The notes beneath the pieces were generated by a model that was not told the origin of the DNA, made no database searches, and was given only the letters and a program-made list of their open reading frames with translations. This document shows positions 36,520 through 47,291 of a DNA stretch of 64,000 nucleotides, one piece after another. The DNA comes from Talpa occidentalis (taxonomy: Eukaryota > Chordata > Mammalia > Eulipotyphla > Talpidae). Position numbers and translations under genes: made by a program. The stretch is from positions 13,246,714 to 13,310,713 of the forward strand of contig NW_023600993.1 in the NCBI RefSeq assembly GCF_014898055.3. Reading direction: 5' to 3'. Within the stretch, counting starts at the first letter, position 1, and every line of letters starts with the position of its first letter.

Positions 36520-36698
36520 CAGTGGTCTGAAAGTGATTTACACACTTTAATATACCCCCATCACCTACAGCATTGCCTAAATGCCAGGTCCTGGGCACCA
36601 CTCCCTGGAGATCTGTTCCACCAGCCTGGGATCTGCATCCAGCAACCTAGGTGATTCTGAGGCATGAGGCACCGTGGTCTATGCCTTGAGGAGCACTG
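36520..36698 (+). mobile_element. MER5-like hAT DNA transposon remnant
   Basis: Begins CAGTGGTCTGAAAGTG and ends GAGGAGCACTG, with CCTGGGCACCACTCCCTGGAGATCTG and CTAGGTGATTCTGAGGCATGAGGC inside, as in MER5-type (Charlie) elements. It ends about 465 bp before the large PLCL2 exon. Confidence 0.7.
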
Positions 36699-37131
36699 GT
36701 GTGGGGGATGTGTGTCCAGGCAGGGCTCGTCTCCTGGTGTGGCTGTGCAGGCCTCGCGCTCAGGATGGCCTTGTACTTGCCATGATGTTCTTCTGTTCAT
36801 TGCCTTCTTGAAATTCATAATTTTTGAACGGGGAACTCTGCACTTTGATTCCCCTGAGCACTGCAAATTATGTAGCCAGTTCTCTGTGCAAAATTTTATT
36901 GTGTGTTACCGAAATTGTTTTGTCTTGACATTCATGGATTGCAATTATTTCATAATGATTTCTTACCTGTTTATGTTAGCCTGCAAAGTACAAGCCCCTG
37001 CCAAGCTTTAGATGTGAAGGAGCATCATTCATCACAGGACACAGACGAGGGATTCCCAAGGAAATTAAATGCTTATTCCTAAATGGAACATCAAGACTTA
37101 GCATATTACATATAATACCACTTTTCTGTTA

Positions 37132-37163
37132 TTCTAATACACTATTTTTATTTTTCTGCCCAG
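37132..37163 (+). promoter_or_regulatory. PLCL2: 3' splice site of the large PLCL2 exon
   Basis: A branch-point-like TTCTAATAC (candidate branch A at 37137, 26 nt upstream of the exon) is followed by a T-rich tract and TTCTGCCCAG at 37154-37163. The exon starts with GAT, in phase 0, matching the aspartate that opens the DGTKQK segment of known PLCL2. Confidence 0.9.
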
Positions 37164-39650
37164 GATGGCACAAAACAGAAAAGAGAACGGAAGAAGACCG
37201 TCTCCTTTAGCAGCATGCCCACGGAGAAGAAGATCAGCAGTGCCAGTGACTGTATCAACTCAATGGTCGAGGGCTCAGAACTCAAAAAGGTTCGCTCCAA
37301 CTCTAGAATTTACCATAGGTATTTTTTACTGGACGCCGACATGCAGAGCCTGAGGTGGGAACCATCTAAGAAGGATTCTGAGAAAGCCAAGATTGACATC
37401 AAGTCCATCAAGGAAGTGAGGACAGGGAAGAACACAGACATTTTCCGCAGCAATGGCATCTCTGACCAGATCTCTGAAGACTGTGCGTTCTCTGTCATCT
37501 ATGGGGAGAATTACGAGTCCCTGGATCTGGTCGCCCACTCGGCTGATGTTGCGAACATCTGGGTTACGGGGCTGCGATACCTCATTTCTTACGGAAAACA
37601 CACACTTGACATGTTAGAAAGTAGCCAAGACAACATGAGGACTTCTTGGATTTCACAGATGTTTTGTGAGATCGATGTAGATAATCTGGGACATATCACT
37701 CTGTGCAACGCCGTGCAGTGTATCAGAAACCTCAATCCTGGCTTAAAAATTAGCAAAATCGAGCTTAAGTTCAAAGAATTGCACAAATCCAAGGACAAAG
37801 GTGGCACTGAAGTCACGAAGGATGAGTTTGTGGAGGTTTACCATGAGCTTTGTACGAGGCCTGAAATTTATTTCCTTTTAGTTCAGTTTTCAAGCAATAA
37901 AGAATTCCTTGACACCAAGGACCTTATGATGTTCCTCGAGGCGGAGCAAGGGGTGGCACATATCAATGAGGAAATAAGCCTTGAAATCATTCACAAATAC
38001 GAGCCGTCCAAAGAGGGTCAGGAGAAGGGCTGGCTCTCCATAGACGGCTTCACCAATTACCTGATGTCGCCTGACTGTTACATATTCGACCCGGAACATA
38101 AAAAGGTGTGTCAGGACATGAAGCAGCCTTTGTCTCATTACTTCATAAACTCATCTCATAACACGTACTTAATAGAGGATCAGTTCCGAGGCCCCTCTGA
38201 TATCACGGGCTACATCCGAGCTCTTAAGATGGGCTGCCGGAGTGTGGAGTTAGACGTCTGGGACGGGCCGGACAATGAGCCCGTGATTTACACGGGCCAC
38301 ACCATGACCTCGCAGATCGTGTTCCGCAGTGTCATCGATATCATCAACAAGTATGCCTTCTTCGCCTCAGAGTACCCACTCATCTTGTGTCTAGAGAACC
38401 ACTGTTCTATCAAGCAGCAGAAGGCCATGGTCCAACACATGAAGAAGATTCTGGGGGACAAGCTGTATACCACATCTCCCAACGTGGAGGAGTCTTATCT
38501 GCCCTCCCCCGATGTCCTGAAAGGGAAGATCCTCATCAAAGCCAAGAAGCTGTCCTCCAGCTGTTCCGGGGTAGAAGGAGACGTGACGGATGAGGACGAG
38601 GGGGCAGAGATGTCCCAGAGGGTGGGCAAGGAGAATGTGGAGCAGGCCAACAACGTGCCGGTGAAACGGTTCCAGCTCTGCAAGGAGCTGTCCGAGCTGG
38701 TCAGCATCTGCAAGTCGGTCCAGTTCAAGGAATTCCAGGTGTCCTTTCAGGTTCAGAAGTACTGGGAGGTCTGCTCCTTCAACGAAGTGCTGGCCAGCAA
38801 GTACGCCAACGAAAACCCTGGGGACTTTGTCAATTACAACAAACGCTTCCTGGCCAGGGTTTTCCCCAGCCCCATGAGAATTGATTCCAGTAACATGAAC
38901 CCCCAGGATTTCTGGAAGTGCGGTTGTCAGATCGTAGCCATGAACTTCCAGACTCCAGGGCTGATGATGGACCTGAATATTGGCTGGTTCCGGCAGAATG
39001 GGAACTGTGGCTACGTCCTGCGGCCGGCCATCATGCGGGAGGAGGTCTCCTTCTTCAGCGCCAACACCAAGGACTCCGTCCCGGGCGTCTCACCGCAGCT
39101 CCTGCACATTAAGATCATCAGCGGGCAGAACTTCCCCAAACCCAAAGGCTCAGGTGCCAAAGGTGACGTGGTGGACCCCTACGTCTACGTGGAAATCCAC
39201 GGCATCCCCGCCGACTGTGCGGAGCAGAGGACGAAAACGGTGCACCAGAACGGAGACACGCCCATCTTCGACGAGAGCTTCGAGTTCCAAATCAACCTGC
39301 CGGAGCTGGCCATGGTACGCTTCGTCGCGCTGGACGACGACTACATCGGGGACGAGTTCATCGGCCAGTACACCATCCCCTTCGAGTGTCTGCAGACGGG
39401 CTACCGCCACGTGCCACTGCAGTCCCTGACCGGGGAGGTGCTGGCCCACGCGTCCCTGTTTGTCCATGTGGCCATCACTAACCGAAGAGGGGGAGGGAAA
39501 CCTCACAAACGGGGCCTCTCTGTGAGGAAAGGGAAGAAATCCAGGGAATATGCATCTTTGAGAACACTGTGGATTAAAACGGTGGACGAGGTGTTCAAGA
39601 ACGCCCAGCCTCCCATCCGGGATGCCACGGACCTGCGGGAGAACATGCAG
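37164..39650 (+). CDS. PLCL2: PLCL2 large coding exon (PH, EF-hand-like, inactive PLC X/Y boxes, C2)
   Basis: Coding exon of phospholipase C-like 2 (PRIP-2), a cytosolic inositol-phosphate-binding scaffold related to PLC-delta but known to lack lipase activity; the family binds Ins(1,4,5)P3 and protein phosphatases and affects GABA-A receptor and B-cell receptor signalling. The reading frame is open from the AG acceptor to the GT donor, 829 codons. Counting from the ATG at 37215, the PH domain is about residues 16-126, the EF-hand-like region 134-290, X box 301-444, an acidic linker ([10 protein letters not shown]) 445-484, Y box 485-607 and C2 620-755. A KTVSF phosphatase-1 motif precedes the ATG (37194-37208). 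In the X box [16 protein letters not shown] and LENHCS keep most PLC catalytic positions, but the active-site His is Thr (codon 38292-38294). The match is to PLCL2, not PLCL1: [18 protein letters not shown] and GHTMTSQIV fit PLCL2. The first ~109 residues (human count) come from exon 1, outside the window. Confidence 0.97.
37215..37217 (+). promoter_or_regulatory. PLCL2: Alternative downstream start codon within the large exon
   Basis: ATG codon 18 of the exon, context AGCAGCATGC with a purine at -3 and C at +4, corresponds to Met127 of the 1127-residue human protein. The known shorter human PLCL2 isoform of 1001 residues begins at this position (1127 minus 126). A protein started here loses the exon-1 residues and the KTVSF motif encoded just upstream. 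Use of this start in this species is inference. Confidence 0.6.
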
Positions 39651-39656
39651 GTAGGT
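39651..39656 (+). promoter_or_regulatory. PLCL2: 5' splice site of the large PLCL2 exon
   Basis: CAG|GTAGGT is a good consensus donor. Reading through adds Val-Gly-Ser and a TGA stop (39660-39662), so intron retention would truncate the protein just after the C2 region. Confidence 0.92.
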
Positions 39657-39716
39657 TCCTGAGTCTGTTGACTCTCCAGGCTTCCCCCGTGCCTTTGCAG
39701 GGTTCATGAATATGCA

Positions 39717-39741
39717 GGTGTGTGTGTGTGTGTGTGTGTGT
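39717..39741. repeat. (GT)n microsatellite
   Basis: Twelve GT units, about 65 bp downstream of the splice donor of the large exon. Confidence 0.95.
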
Positions 39742-41980
39742 CCACGCACATGTATTTTGCAGTGGTGGATTTGATTTTAAATCATTGGTAAATTCCAGCC
39801 GGTCATTAGAATGTTTACAGCTCGCCTCATTTTTTAATCATTTACATTTCCAGAACTAGTGGATCCTGGAAGAGTTGATAATGTGTTCGAATACAGTAGT
39901 CTGTATGCTGTGCAAATGCTGCCTCTTGGTCCCATTAATGACTCCTCGACAGTCCTACGACGTGCGACTCTCAGGCTTTTCTGGCCATCCCTCAGCTGGA
40001 ACGCACATCAGCAGCCTGTAAAATAACAGCCACACGCACCCGTCCTTCCCGTTGGCGCGGCAGTGCTGGGAAGTCGTGAGCTCTTAAATGAGCCAGCATG
40101 TTTGCATATTGAGTCCTTGATTTTAGAGGACAGCTATTTAATTGTTTAAGTAAAAGACATGTGGTGTGTTTATTAGAAGTCTAAGATAATAATTACCTCT
40201 GAACTCCATAATGACTAAAAGCACTCAGTTAGGAATTATGTGTGTAATTAAGGATCGTTTGCGAGTCTAGCAGTCTGCCCATGGCCGTGGCTGCTGCAGA
40301 GCTGGGCAGCGAGGGCCAGCCTCACCCGACCATGCCTGTGGGTGCAGGATCCACCAGTCAGTGGAGTCTGAGAACAGTCAACGTGTTTCACCCATCTACC
40401 TGGCCTGTGGATATTGTATTAATAAAAGAGAAATTTTATTTCTTTCTTGCAAAGTAAAAACATAGCAGAAATGTGAGGGCTTGTTCCTTAGGGTAGGGGT
40501 GGTATGGTAAACTCTCAGCTCTGAGCAAGCAGTCATGTCCTGCCCCAAGGCTGCTGTGTGCGTGACACCGAATTCCTTGGAGGAGATTCCAGAGCATCAG
40601 TGTCATCTTTCCTAGAGCTGGGAGTTTGTGCTGAACCCCACAGAACCAGTGGGGAGAGGTGGTGCACCTAGTGCAGAAAGTGCCTGCCACTCACGGGCAG
40701 CCTGGGCCAGAGGGGGCAGCAGTGACCCAGCAGGACGTCCTGTCCGCAGGGGGAGGGAGCTTGCGCTTGGGTTGGGGGAAAGGGAAACCGACAGCAGGTA
40801 CAGGTGAATCAGCAGGTTGGGCCTCTGCAGATGCCAGCCCATACTGGGGAGAAAATTAAACAAAGAGGTGGGATAGTGACTGGGGGGCCCACTTTGGCTA
40901 CCCCACTGATGTTATAAGCCATCAATGTCCAAGTGACTTTGAGCAAAATGATATATAGTTTGATGTTCAAAGCAACATTAATGAAAAGAAAATGTTTATA
41001 CTTGAAACTAAAATGTTGTTCCTTTCCAAGAGCCTGGGTCTTGGACAGTAGAAGGCATGGAACTCAGGGGACTTGATCCCTCCCTACCTGAGGACAGCTG
41101 TGCTCAGCCCAGGTGGGCCTGGAATAACATGCCGGACTCCTGTTTAGAGTACAGTTCACCTGCTTTTATAGCAGAGTCCTCAACAGTAGCAGATTTCAGT
41201 GAAACCCTGACTCCCTCGCCTACTAGCTGTGTGATCTCAGACAGAGAGAAGTCACGCAGGCCCAGTGTCCAAATCCACCAGCAAGCCTTGCTGAGAGGTT
41301 TACATGTGCTCCTGTGTAGTTAACAGGCCTGCTGTAGCCAAGTGCTTGGAGAATGCCAGCGCACGCACTCGAGGATCCAAGCCTTTTCTTTAATGGAAAT
41401 GTTCATGGCATACCTCTGGTGATTAGCAAGATAGAGGAGGAGGAACATTGAGATCTAGGGTGAGACACTGGGGCAGGTGGTGGGTAACCATGGTAACCAT
41501 GGCCCATCATGGGTAACCCAGGTCTCCTGCTGGGCAGAGCCCACCGACAAACAGCAGGGTCCTCCAGAGTGCCTTTAGATTTGGAACCAGTGGGTGAAAG
41601 CAGGTGAGAGACTGGGAGCTCCAGCTCACAAATGTGCCCCTCCTTTCTGGAAGGCTGGCCTGCTTGATAGTTATTTTAAAGCTGACGTCTCGAAGGCAGA
41701 GCCATTCTTTCTGCTTGCTCAACTGCATAGCCACATTAGTGCTGCTCTGAACTTTGATCTGAAAGGAGCCTTAGCCTTCAGAAGAATTTAACTTATTTGC
41801 ATTTTCTGTACTGTTGATAAATCAGGTTTGCAAATGTCTATAACTATGTTTACTTTGGAAAATAACCCTTTCTCCCAGGCTAAAATAAGCACTAGCCAAC
41901 TCTGATAATACGGCTAATGACTGTTGTGCTGGGCAGTTGAAGGATGATCAAGTGTAATAGCCCAGGGCAGTGAAAACCCC

Positions 41981-42019
41981 CGGTTAACTGCAGAGGGCCC
42001 CTCTTTTTCCATTTAACAG
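41981..42019 (+). promoter_or_regulatory. PLCL2: 3' splice site of the 204-bp PLCL2 exon
   Basis: The sequence holds a GTTAACT branch-like motif (candidate A at 41986, 34 nt upstream), a pyrimidine run CCCCTCTTTTTCC, and TTTAACAG ending at 42019. The exon then begins AATGCAGTG in the frame expected from the previous exon. Confidence 0.88.
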
Positions 42020-42223
42020 AATGCAGTGGTGTCGTTCAAGGAGCTCTGTGGCCTCTCCTCTGTGGCCAACCTCAAGCAGTGCATGCTGGCTGTGTCTCCC
42101 CGCTTCCTGGGGCCTGACAACACACCCCTGGTGGTCCTGAACCTCAGCGAGCAGTACCCCACCATGGAGCTGCAGGGGATCGTGCCCGAGGTTCTGAAGA
42201 AGATCGTGACGACTTACGACACG
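42020..42223 (+). CDS. PLCL2: PLCL2 next coding exon (C-terminal region after C2)
   Basis: This 204-bp exon continues PLCL2 in the same frame: codon 1 is AAT (Asn) and the last codon is ACG (Thr), 68 residues beginning [20 protein letters not shown] and ending KKIVTTYDT. It joins directly to ...RENMQ at the end of the large exon. It is bounded by a TTTAACAG acceptor and a GTGAGT donor. It encodes part of the helical C-terminal region conserved in PLCL1 and PLCL2. The length is a multiple of three with phase 0 on both sides, so skipping would not shift the frame. Reading past the donor meets TGA at 42257-42259. About 121 further residues (human count, beginning MIQSLKAL) are expected from later exons, and I could not find them in the remaining 21.8 kb. 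Confidence 0.96.
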
Positions 42224-42229
42224 GTGAGT
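42224..42229 (+). promoter_or_regulatory. PLCL2: 5' splice site of the 204-bp PLCL2 exon
   Basis: ACG|GTGAGT: a strong GTGAGT donor that compensates for the non-consensus G at the last exon base preceded by C. The next exon was not found in the window. Confidence 0.9.
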
Positions 42230-43556
42230 GGTTCTTCGTGCTCTGACGTGGCCTGGTGAGGAAGGGATCTTGGGACGGTACCTGTGGTACAACCATCCCA
42301 GGCCTGGCAGGTTCACTGTTGATGTGGGAAGAGAATCTCGGAGCCTCAGACATACCTGAGGTGCCTTTAATGCTGAAGCAGGGAATGCAGGCAGACCAGC
42401 AGGCAGGGGGCCGGAGCAAGCCTTCTAATCTCCGCAATCTCCCTGCAATCTCTCTCATGACCCCCGCGCGATCTCCCCCTTCTGGCCCAGGTGTCTGTAA
42501 TCATAGGTGCATGTGCCTCCTGCTCATACTCCTAAGCATGTTCTTACAATAGCACGGTGTCGCCTGTGGGTGACAAAACCTGGGAGGAAAACAAAGCCGC
42601 AAGTGGCGGGAGGCGAAAAGGAGGCTGAGTTACTCCATGTTCCTTACGGTACCCAGAAAAATCCAGGACCGCTGGCCAAGCTGTGCGGTCCTATCTCATG
42701 CTTCTCTCACGTATGTTGGAAAAGTCCCTCCCCTGACCTTGCTGTATTTGAAGGAGTGTGGTCTGTGGTGGTGGTTTTAGAATGCGGGGTGCGGACACAC
42801 TTGCCTCCGTTGGATTCAGTAGCAGTTAGTTAGCTTTTCAAGGGCTCTATCCAAATAGGTTTCTAAAGGATTCCCCATTCTCCACACATAGGGAGTAAAG
42901 AGCTTTCTTTCCTTCCCCTGCAACCAACCATTGATTTCCTATTTTTCTTTCCTTTTCACTTTTCAAGCTGGTGAAGGTGAGAAATTTCATTTTTTTAAAC
43001 AATAACTTTTAAGTCCTGTAAGGGGCAGGTGCCACCATCCTGCGGTCCACCTTGGGCCACGTTCCTCCCAGCAGCTTCGCGGAGATGTGATGACTACTGA
43101 TCAGCCTGACAGTGTCAAGGGCTGCTTGGGGTGCCTAGAATAGCTCCTCTTTGCACTTATGGTGTACCCTGCAGTCTGCTAACTGCTTCAGCTCTTACTG
43201 TATTTTTGGATCTGTCATAATGCTAAGGGAGAAATCTGAGGGTGAACAGCACCCATTTCAAGTTCGTGAGCTGGTTGTGTATTTGAGTCCCTCCCCAGCC
43301 TGTTGGGGTTCAGCGGGGGTTTGGGGGGTAGGGTGTGCACCCTTACTCTGCAGGTGCCCAGGGCCGGGGGCCTCGCCTACCACCTCTTCCTCACTGATGT
43401 GGGCTGAGACCACGGGCACGAGGCCTCTTCTCTGTCGCCTGTGTGGTCAGAGACAAACAGGACTGGCCTCATGAGCCTTCACAGAAACCCTTTGGACTAC
43501 TGTGAAACCTGCACTCGAGGGGGATTTAGTCAACTCAAGGAAAAGATACGCTCGGT

Positions 43557-43664
43557 CAGCATTTCCCACCCTGTGTGCTGAGGAACCTCGGTTTCTAGGG
43601 ATATTGGTAACTGTCACATGGGAGAAATGGGTTCCTGGTGAAGTAGTAATTTGGGGAAATGCTG
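43557..43664. mobile_element. Short terminal-inverted-repeat element, hAT-like MITE
   Basis: A 108-bp segment begins CAGCATTTCCC and ends GGGAAATGCTG, a perfect 11-bp terminal inverted repeat. The inner text (CTGTGTGCTGAGGAACCTCGGTTTC) resembles short mammalian hAT elements. No 8-bp target-site duplication is visible. Confidence 0.65.
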
Positions 43665-44446
43665 GTTAGAACAAAATTAATCAGACATCTGTACCGCAGG
43701 ACTGCTCAGGGCCTTTCATTTGCTGGTACAGTGAGTTCTCGAGTGCATGAGAGGGAGAGTGCCCCAGTCCCACGGACCAGCTTCCCTGGGGGTGCTGTTC
43801 CCTAAGTTCTCCAGAACTTGATCTTCGCTTCTTGGTTGTATGGATCCAAGTCCTCAAGTGAATAATATCTGGAATTACAAGTCAAAAGAATGTGATGCTT
43901 TGGACAGCTGATCGATTCATAACTTAAAAAGGTAGTTACTGCTCTTGTCCCTAGGCCCCTGGGTGGTAGCTGCACATTCTAGCAAATGCTGCCTCTTCCC
44001 TGAGGTTCCCCACTTAGAAATCACGGTAACATCGGTGACGGGAAGGGTAGACATCTACACTGCAGGGAAGCTGCAGAGACAGCAGGAAAGAGGAAGGCCA
44101 GGGCCAGGTGTATCTGAGGAGCACTGGGGAGGATGAGGTGGGAGCTGAAGGGGCACCGTGAAGAGGATGGAGGACAGTGTCCTAGGGAGCCACCCAGTCT
44201 GCTAGCGCTAGCGCAGGCCGCCGAGGACAGGCTGCTTCTTCCTTTGAAGAAAAATTTAATAGAAGACATGTACTTTGCCCATAGACATTTAGACAAATGC
44301 ATGGATATTTAAAGCTATAGAAATGATTTGGATGTTCATGGGAGAAAATGGTTGAGAAATTGGGAAGACTGCCAGCACACACTGACCTTTGAGCTAGACC
44401 TTTGAGAATGAGTCAAATTTCAACCGGTAAAGATAAGAAGGAGCAG

Positions 44447-44743
44447 GGCCTCCCTGGTGGCGCAGGCAGTTGAGCACAGTGCTGTGAAGCTCTCCGTAAC
44501 CTCTGCAGTCCTGGTTCAATCATCTGGCCATTGAGCAACCCACATGGCACGGCAGACCTCTCCTATCTCACCCACTGCTCCCCTCAGCAGTGTATTTCGG
44601 ACATTCTGCCCTTTCTGTTCCCCACTCTGTCTCTGGTGAATCCTCTCACTCTCCCACACATCTGGCCTGTACTCCAATTCTTGTATAAATAAAATAAATC
44701 TTTTAAAAAAATATTGATTAAAATAGCTCTTAAAAAAAAAAAA
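44447..44743 (+). mobile_element. tRNA-derived SINE, subfamily 2
   Basis: Begins GGCCTCCCTGGTGGCGCAGG, has a mutated B box (GGTTCAATCATCTGG), and ends AATAAATCTTTTAAAAAAA plus extra A-rich sequence. Target-site duplication about 16 bp, AGATAAGAAGGAGCAG at 44431-44446 and AGACAAAAAGGAGCAG at 44744-44759. Confidence 0.92.
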
Positions 44744-45899
44744 AGACAAAAAGGAGCAGCTGCAAGCTCAGTACACAGGATGAAACACGCTCAGAAATGG
44801 GCCATATCTGTTCTGACAAATCCCAGCGCAGATCCTGGGAGTTCTTGCACACTGTTTGAGCAGTAAAGGGTAATGTGAAATACCAGGCATACGAACTGGG
44901 ACTTGGAGTAAAAGAACTCAGAGACCACCTGTCAAGTACCTGTGTTTCACAGGTGAGACACTGGAAGTCCTGTGACACATGTTGGAGCCCGAGTCGTCTC
45001 TCTGTTCAGTTTTCCCCTGCACTGCAGATCTGGAACTGTGGCGGTGTGGGTTATGTGGATGAGTGAAGTTAGCGACGAGGCCCAATGTGTTCAATAATAG
45101 CAACTGAAAGTTGTTCTTGTGGAGCTTTTGAAGTTACAGGTAATTTGTTTTAGATTCTTGCTCCCCATAACGGGAGAAAAGAATTCATTGTGCATATGTT
45201 GGCATGTATTACAAGACAGATTTGATGAGCTTAAATTAGGAAGGGTATAATCAATAGATCAAATTCCACTCAAAGAAATCTTATTATAAATATCTGAACA
45301 TATCTTTCATATTATTCAGAAAATATAAAATTTTAATATTTTACTTAATATTTATGTAAATGAACTTGAATGCATCCGTTGTTTGCAATCAAATATCAAG
45401 ATTGAACTTGTTTGCTTGTGTAATTAAAGGCTGCTGGGAGAAAATAAGGATTTCTTCGCATGCAAGAAGAGAGGAATTGCTTCCTATATTTCCATCAAAT
45501 TCCATGTCGAATATTATCAGGCTCTCGTAGCCTGAGTTTAAGAGGTTTCAGTGGGTAACTGGATACTCGTGATAATACACAGTGCACTTAAGACTGGATC
45601 TGACATTGCTTCTCCCCTATCCTAGGAGAATGATAGAATTTATCATCTTTTTAAACTAAAAGTGAATTTTATCATCCTTTTAATGCTGATGAAAATAACG
45701 ATTCAGCTCTTCAACTGCTGATGTTTATTAGATTTACCATCTATTTTAGACTTGAATTTTAAACTTTTTTTTCCTGAGATTTGTACTAATACACAGAGAC
45801 CCAAGAGTCAATATTGTCCTTCTACGAGAGAAAATGTTAGACATGTAAATACGTTATAAGTTGCTTTAATTATTACAAGGAAGTTTTCTTTAAAGGCTT

Positions 45900-46215
45900 G
45901 TTTTTACTGGGCCTGAGGACCTTATTCTAAGAGAAATAAGCCAGACACAGAAAAGCCAAGTCCTCCATGATTCCACTTATATGAGGCATCTAATTCATAA
46001 AGTCAAAGATTAGCATGGTAGTTACCAGAGAATGGGAAACAGGGGCAGAAATGGGGATTTATCCATCTCGGGGCATCAAGATTCAGTGAGGGAAGAGAAA
46101 TAAGCTCCAGAGAGCACTGCACAGCCATGCCCCGTGGTGACCCGCCAGAGTGTTGCGTGCTTCAGAGTTGTTAAGAGGCTCAATCTCATGTTAAGAGGCT
46201 CAATCTCAATCTCAA
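45900..46215 (+). mobile_element. LINE-1 3' end fragment
   Basis: AGAGAAATAAGCCAGACACAGAAAAGCC, TGATTCCACTTATATGAGGCATCTAA and GGTAGTTACCAGAGAATGGG, then TTGTTAAGAGGCTCAATCTCATG: the 3' end of an old L1. GTTAAGAGGCTCAATCTCA is present twice in tandem (about 46170-46208). Confidence 0.82.
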
Positions 46216-47253
46216 GTTTTTTTTTCATTGATTTTGTTCCATCTTTAGTATGGAGTATGGGTCTGCCATGGTAGTTAGAGTTAAGATGAAGTCGTAGGGA
46301 ATGAAGAAAACAAGGTGAAAGAGCCCAGCCTCTGTGGTGGGTCACATCCTCAGCCGGAGGTGCGGGGTTGGGGGGCAGCATCGCAGTTCCGTCTTATCAT
46401 CGCTGTTCCTTTGTTTCCCCTTCCTATCTGACATTAATTTGTTTCCATCTTTTGCGACTCCATGAAAATCTTGATTTTAATTGCCTTCATATTTAATTAA
46501 GTCTGCTCTGGGGAACCCACTTCCCTGGGGCAGAGAGCTGTACTTTCTTCGTGTTAAAAGGGAGGAACAAGATGCTTTGTCAAGGAGGATGAATTTTCCC
46601 ATCTGTGGATATTTTTATATAAGTTACTGGAATAGACACTTTGAACACATCACTCTAAATATTCTCAGATAAAACAAGGTTCGTTAAGTAAAAATGCGAG
46701 ACGAGGGATTTTCCGCAGATGCATGGACAGTCGGCCTGCCCCACCAGGAGTGCTCTGGGAGGCCGACGTGTGTTTTCCTTGCCCCTGCTCCATCCAGTGA
46801 CGAGCGTGATCACGCTCAGGACAAATGCAGTCTGCCCATCTGCACCTGGCCAGGTGTGACCTGTAATGAGGGTGCTGCTGCACCCCATCTCTATTGAGAA
46901 CTTGACATTAAAAGCATCTTTTAATTGCAGGTATCAACTTTCCTAACTTTTGTTAGTGTAGAATCCCAAAGGCTGTTGGTTAATTTGCTGACGGGGAAGG
47001 TCCAGCCAGTAGTTCCCAAAGGCATTTCCTCCAGTCATCACCCCCTGACAGCTGAGCTACTCTGGGGCAGCTCCAGTGGCCAGGCCAGCGGTGCGGGGAG
47101 AAATGTTTCAATGCTGGAGTGTGAACATGGCCCCACACATCTCATCACACCAGGGGTGGGTGCCAGTCAGACACAGGGGGACTTGCAAGATAGTCCTTCA
47201 GCATGTGCCCATGCTGACTGTATTCTGCTCACAGAAACCATTGAGGAACACAT

Positions 47254-47257
<4 letters not shown>

Positions 47258-47290
<33 letters not shown>
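47258..47290. repeat. (CA)n microsatellite
   Basis: Sixteen CA units in a pure run. Confidence 0.96.

Positions 47291-47291
<1 letters not shown>

Larger units (their letters stand above)
39651..42019 (+). other. PLCL2: PLCL2 intron between the two coding exons
   Basis: A complete 2369-bp intron with GT-AG ends. It contains a (GT)12 run near its 5' end, a possible very decayed MIR around 41190-41260 (only a CTACTAGCTGTGTGATCTC-like stretch recognised), and a short GGTAACCATGG direct repeat at about 41487-41502. No SINE of the window's main family was seen here. Confidence 0.9.

Noticed and set aside
37165..37353. 62-codon ATG frame beginning at the second base of the exon
   Set aside because: Out of frame with PLCL2 and begins across the splice junction; the PLCL2 frame is conserved and clearly the real one.
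38980..39429. 149-codon open frame on the plus strand in another frame
   Set aside because: Shadow of the PLCL2 frame; low-complexity Ser/Thr/Arg-rich translation without homology.
37164..39650. Assignment to the paralogue PLCL1
   Set aside because: Linker, X-box and N-terminal details match PLCL2 and differ from PLCL1 (for example GHTMTSQIV rather than the PLCL1 form).
39150..39749. 199-codon open frame on the minus strand opposite the C2 domain
   Set aside because: It is the mirror of GC-rich PLCL2 coding sequence; its translation shows no domain and it runs into a (GT)n tract.
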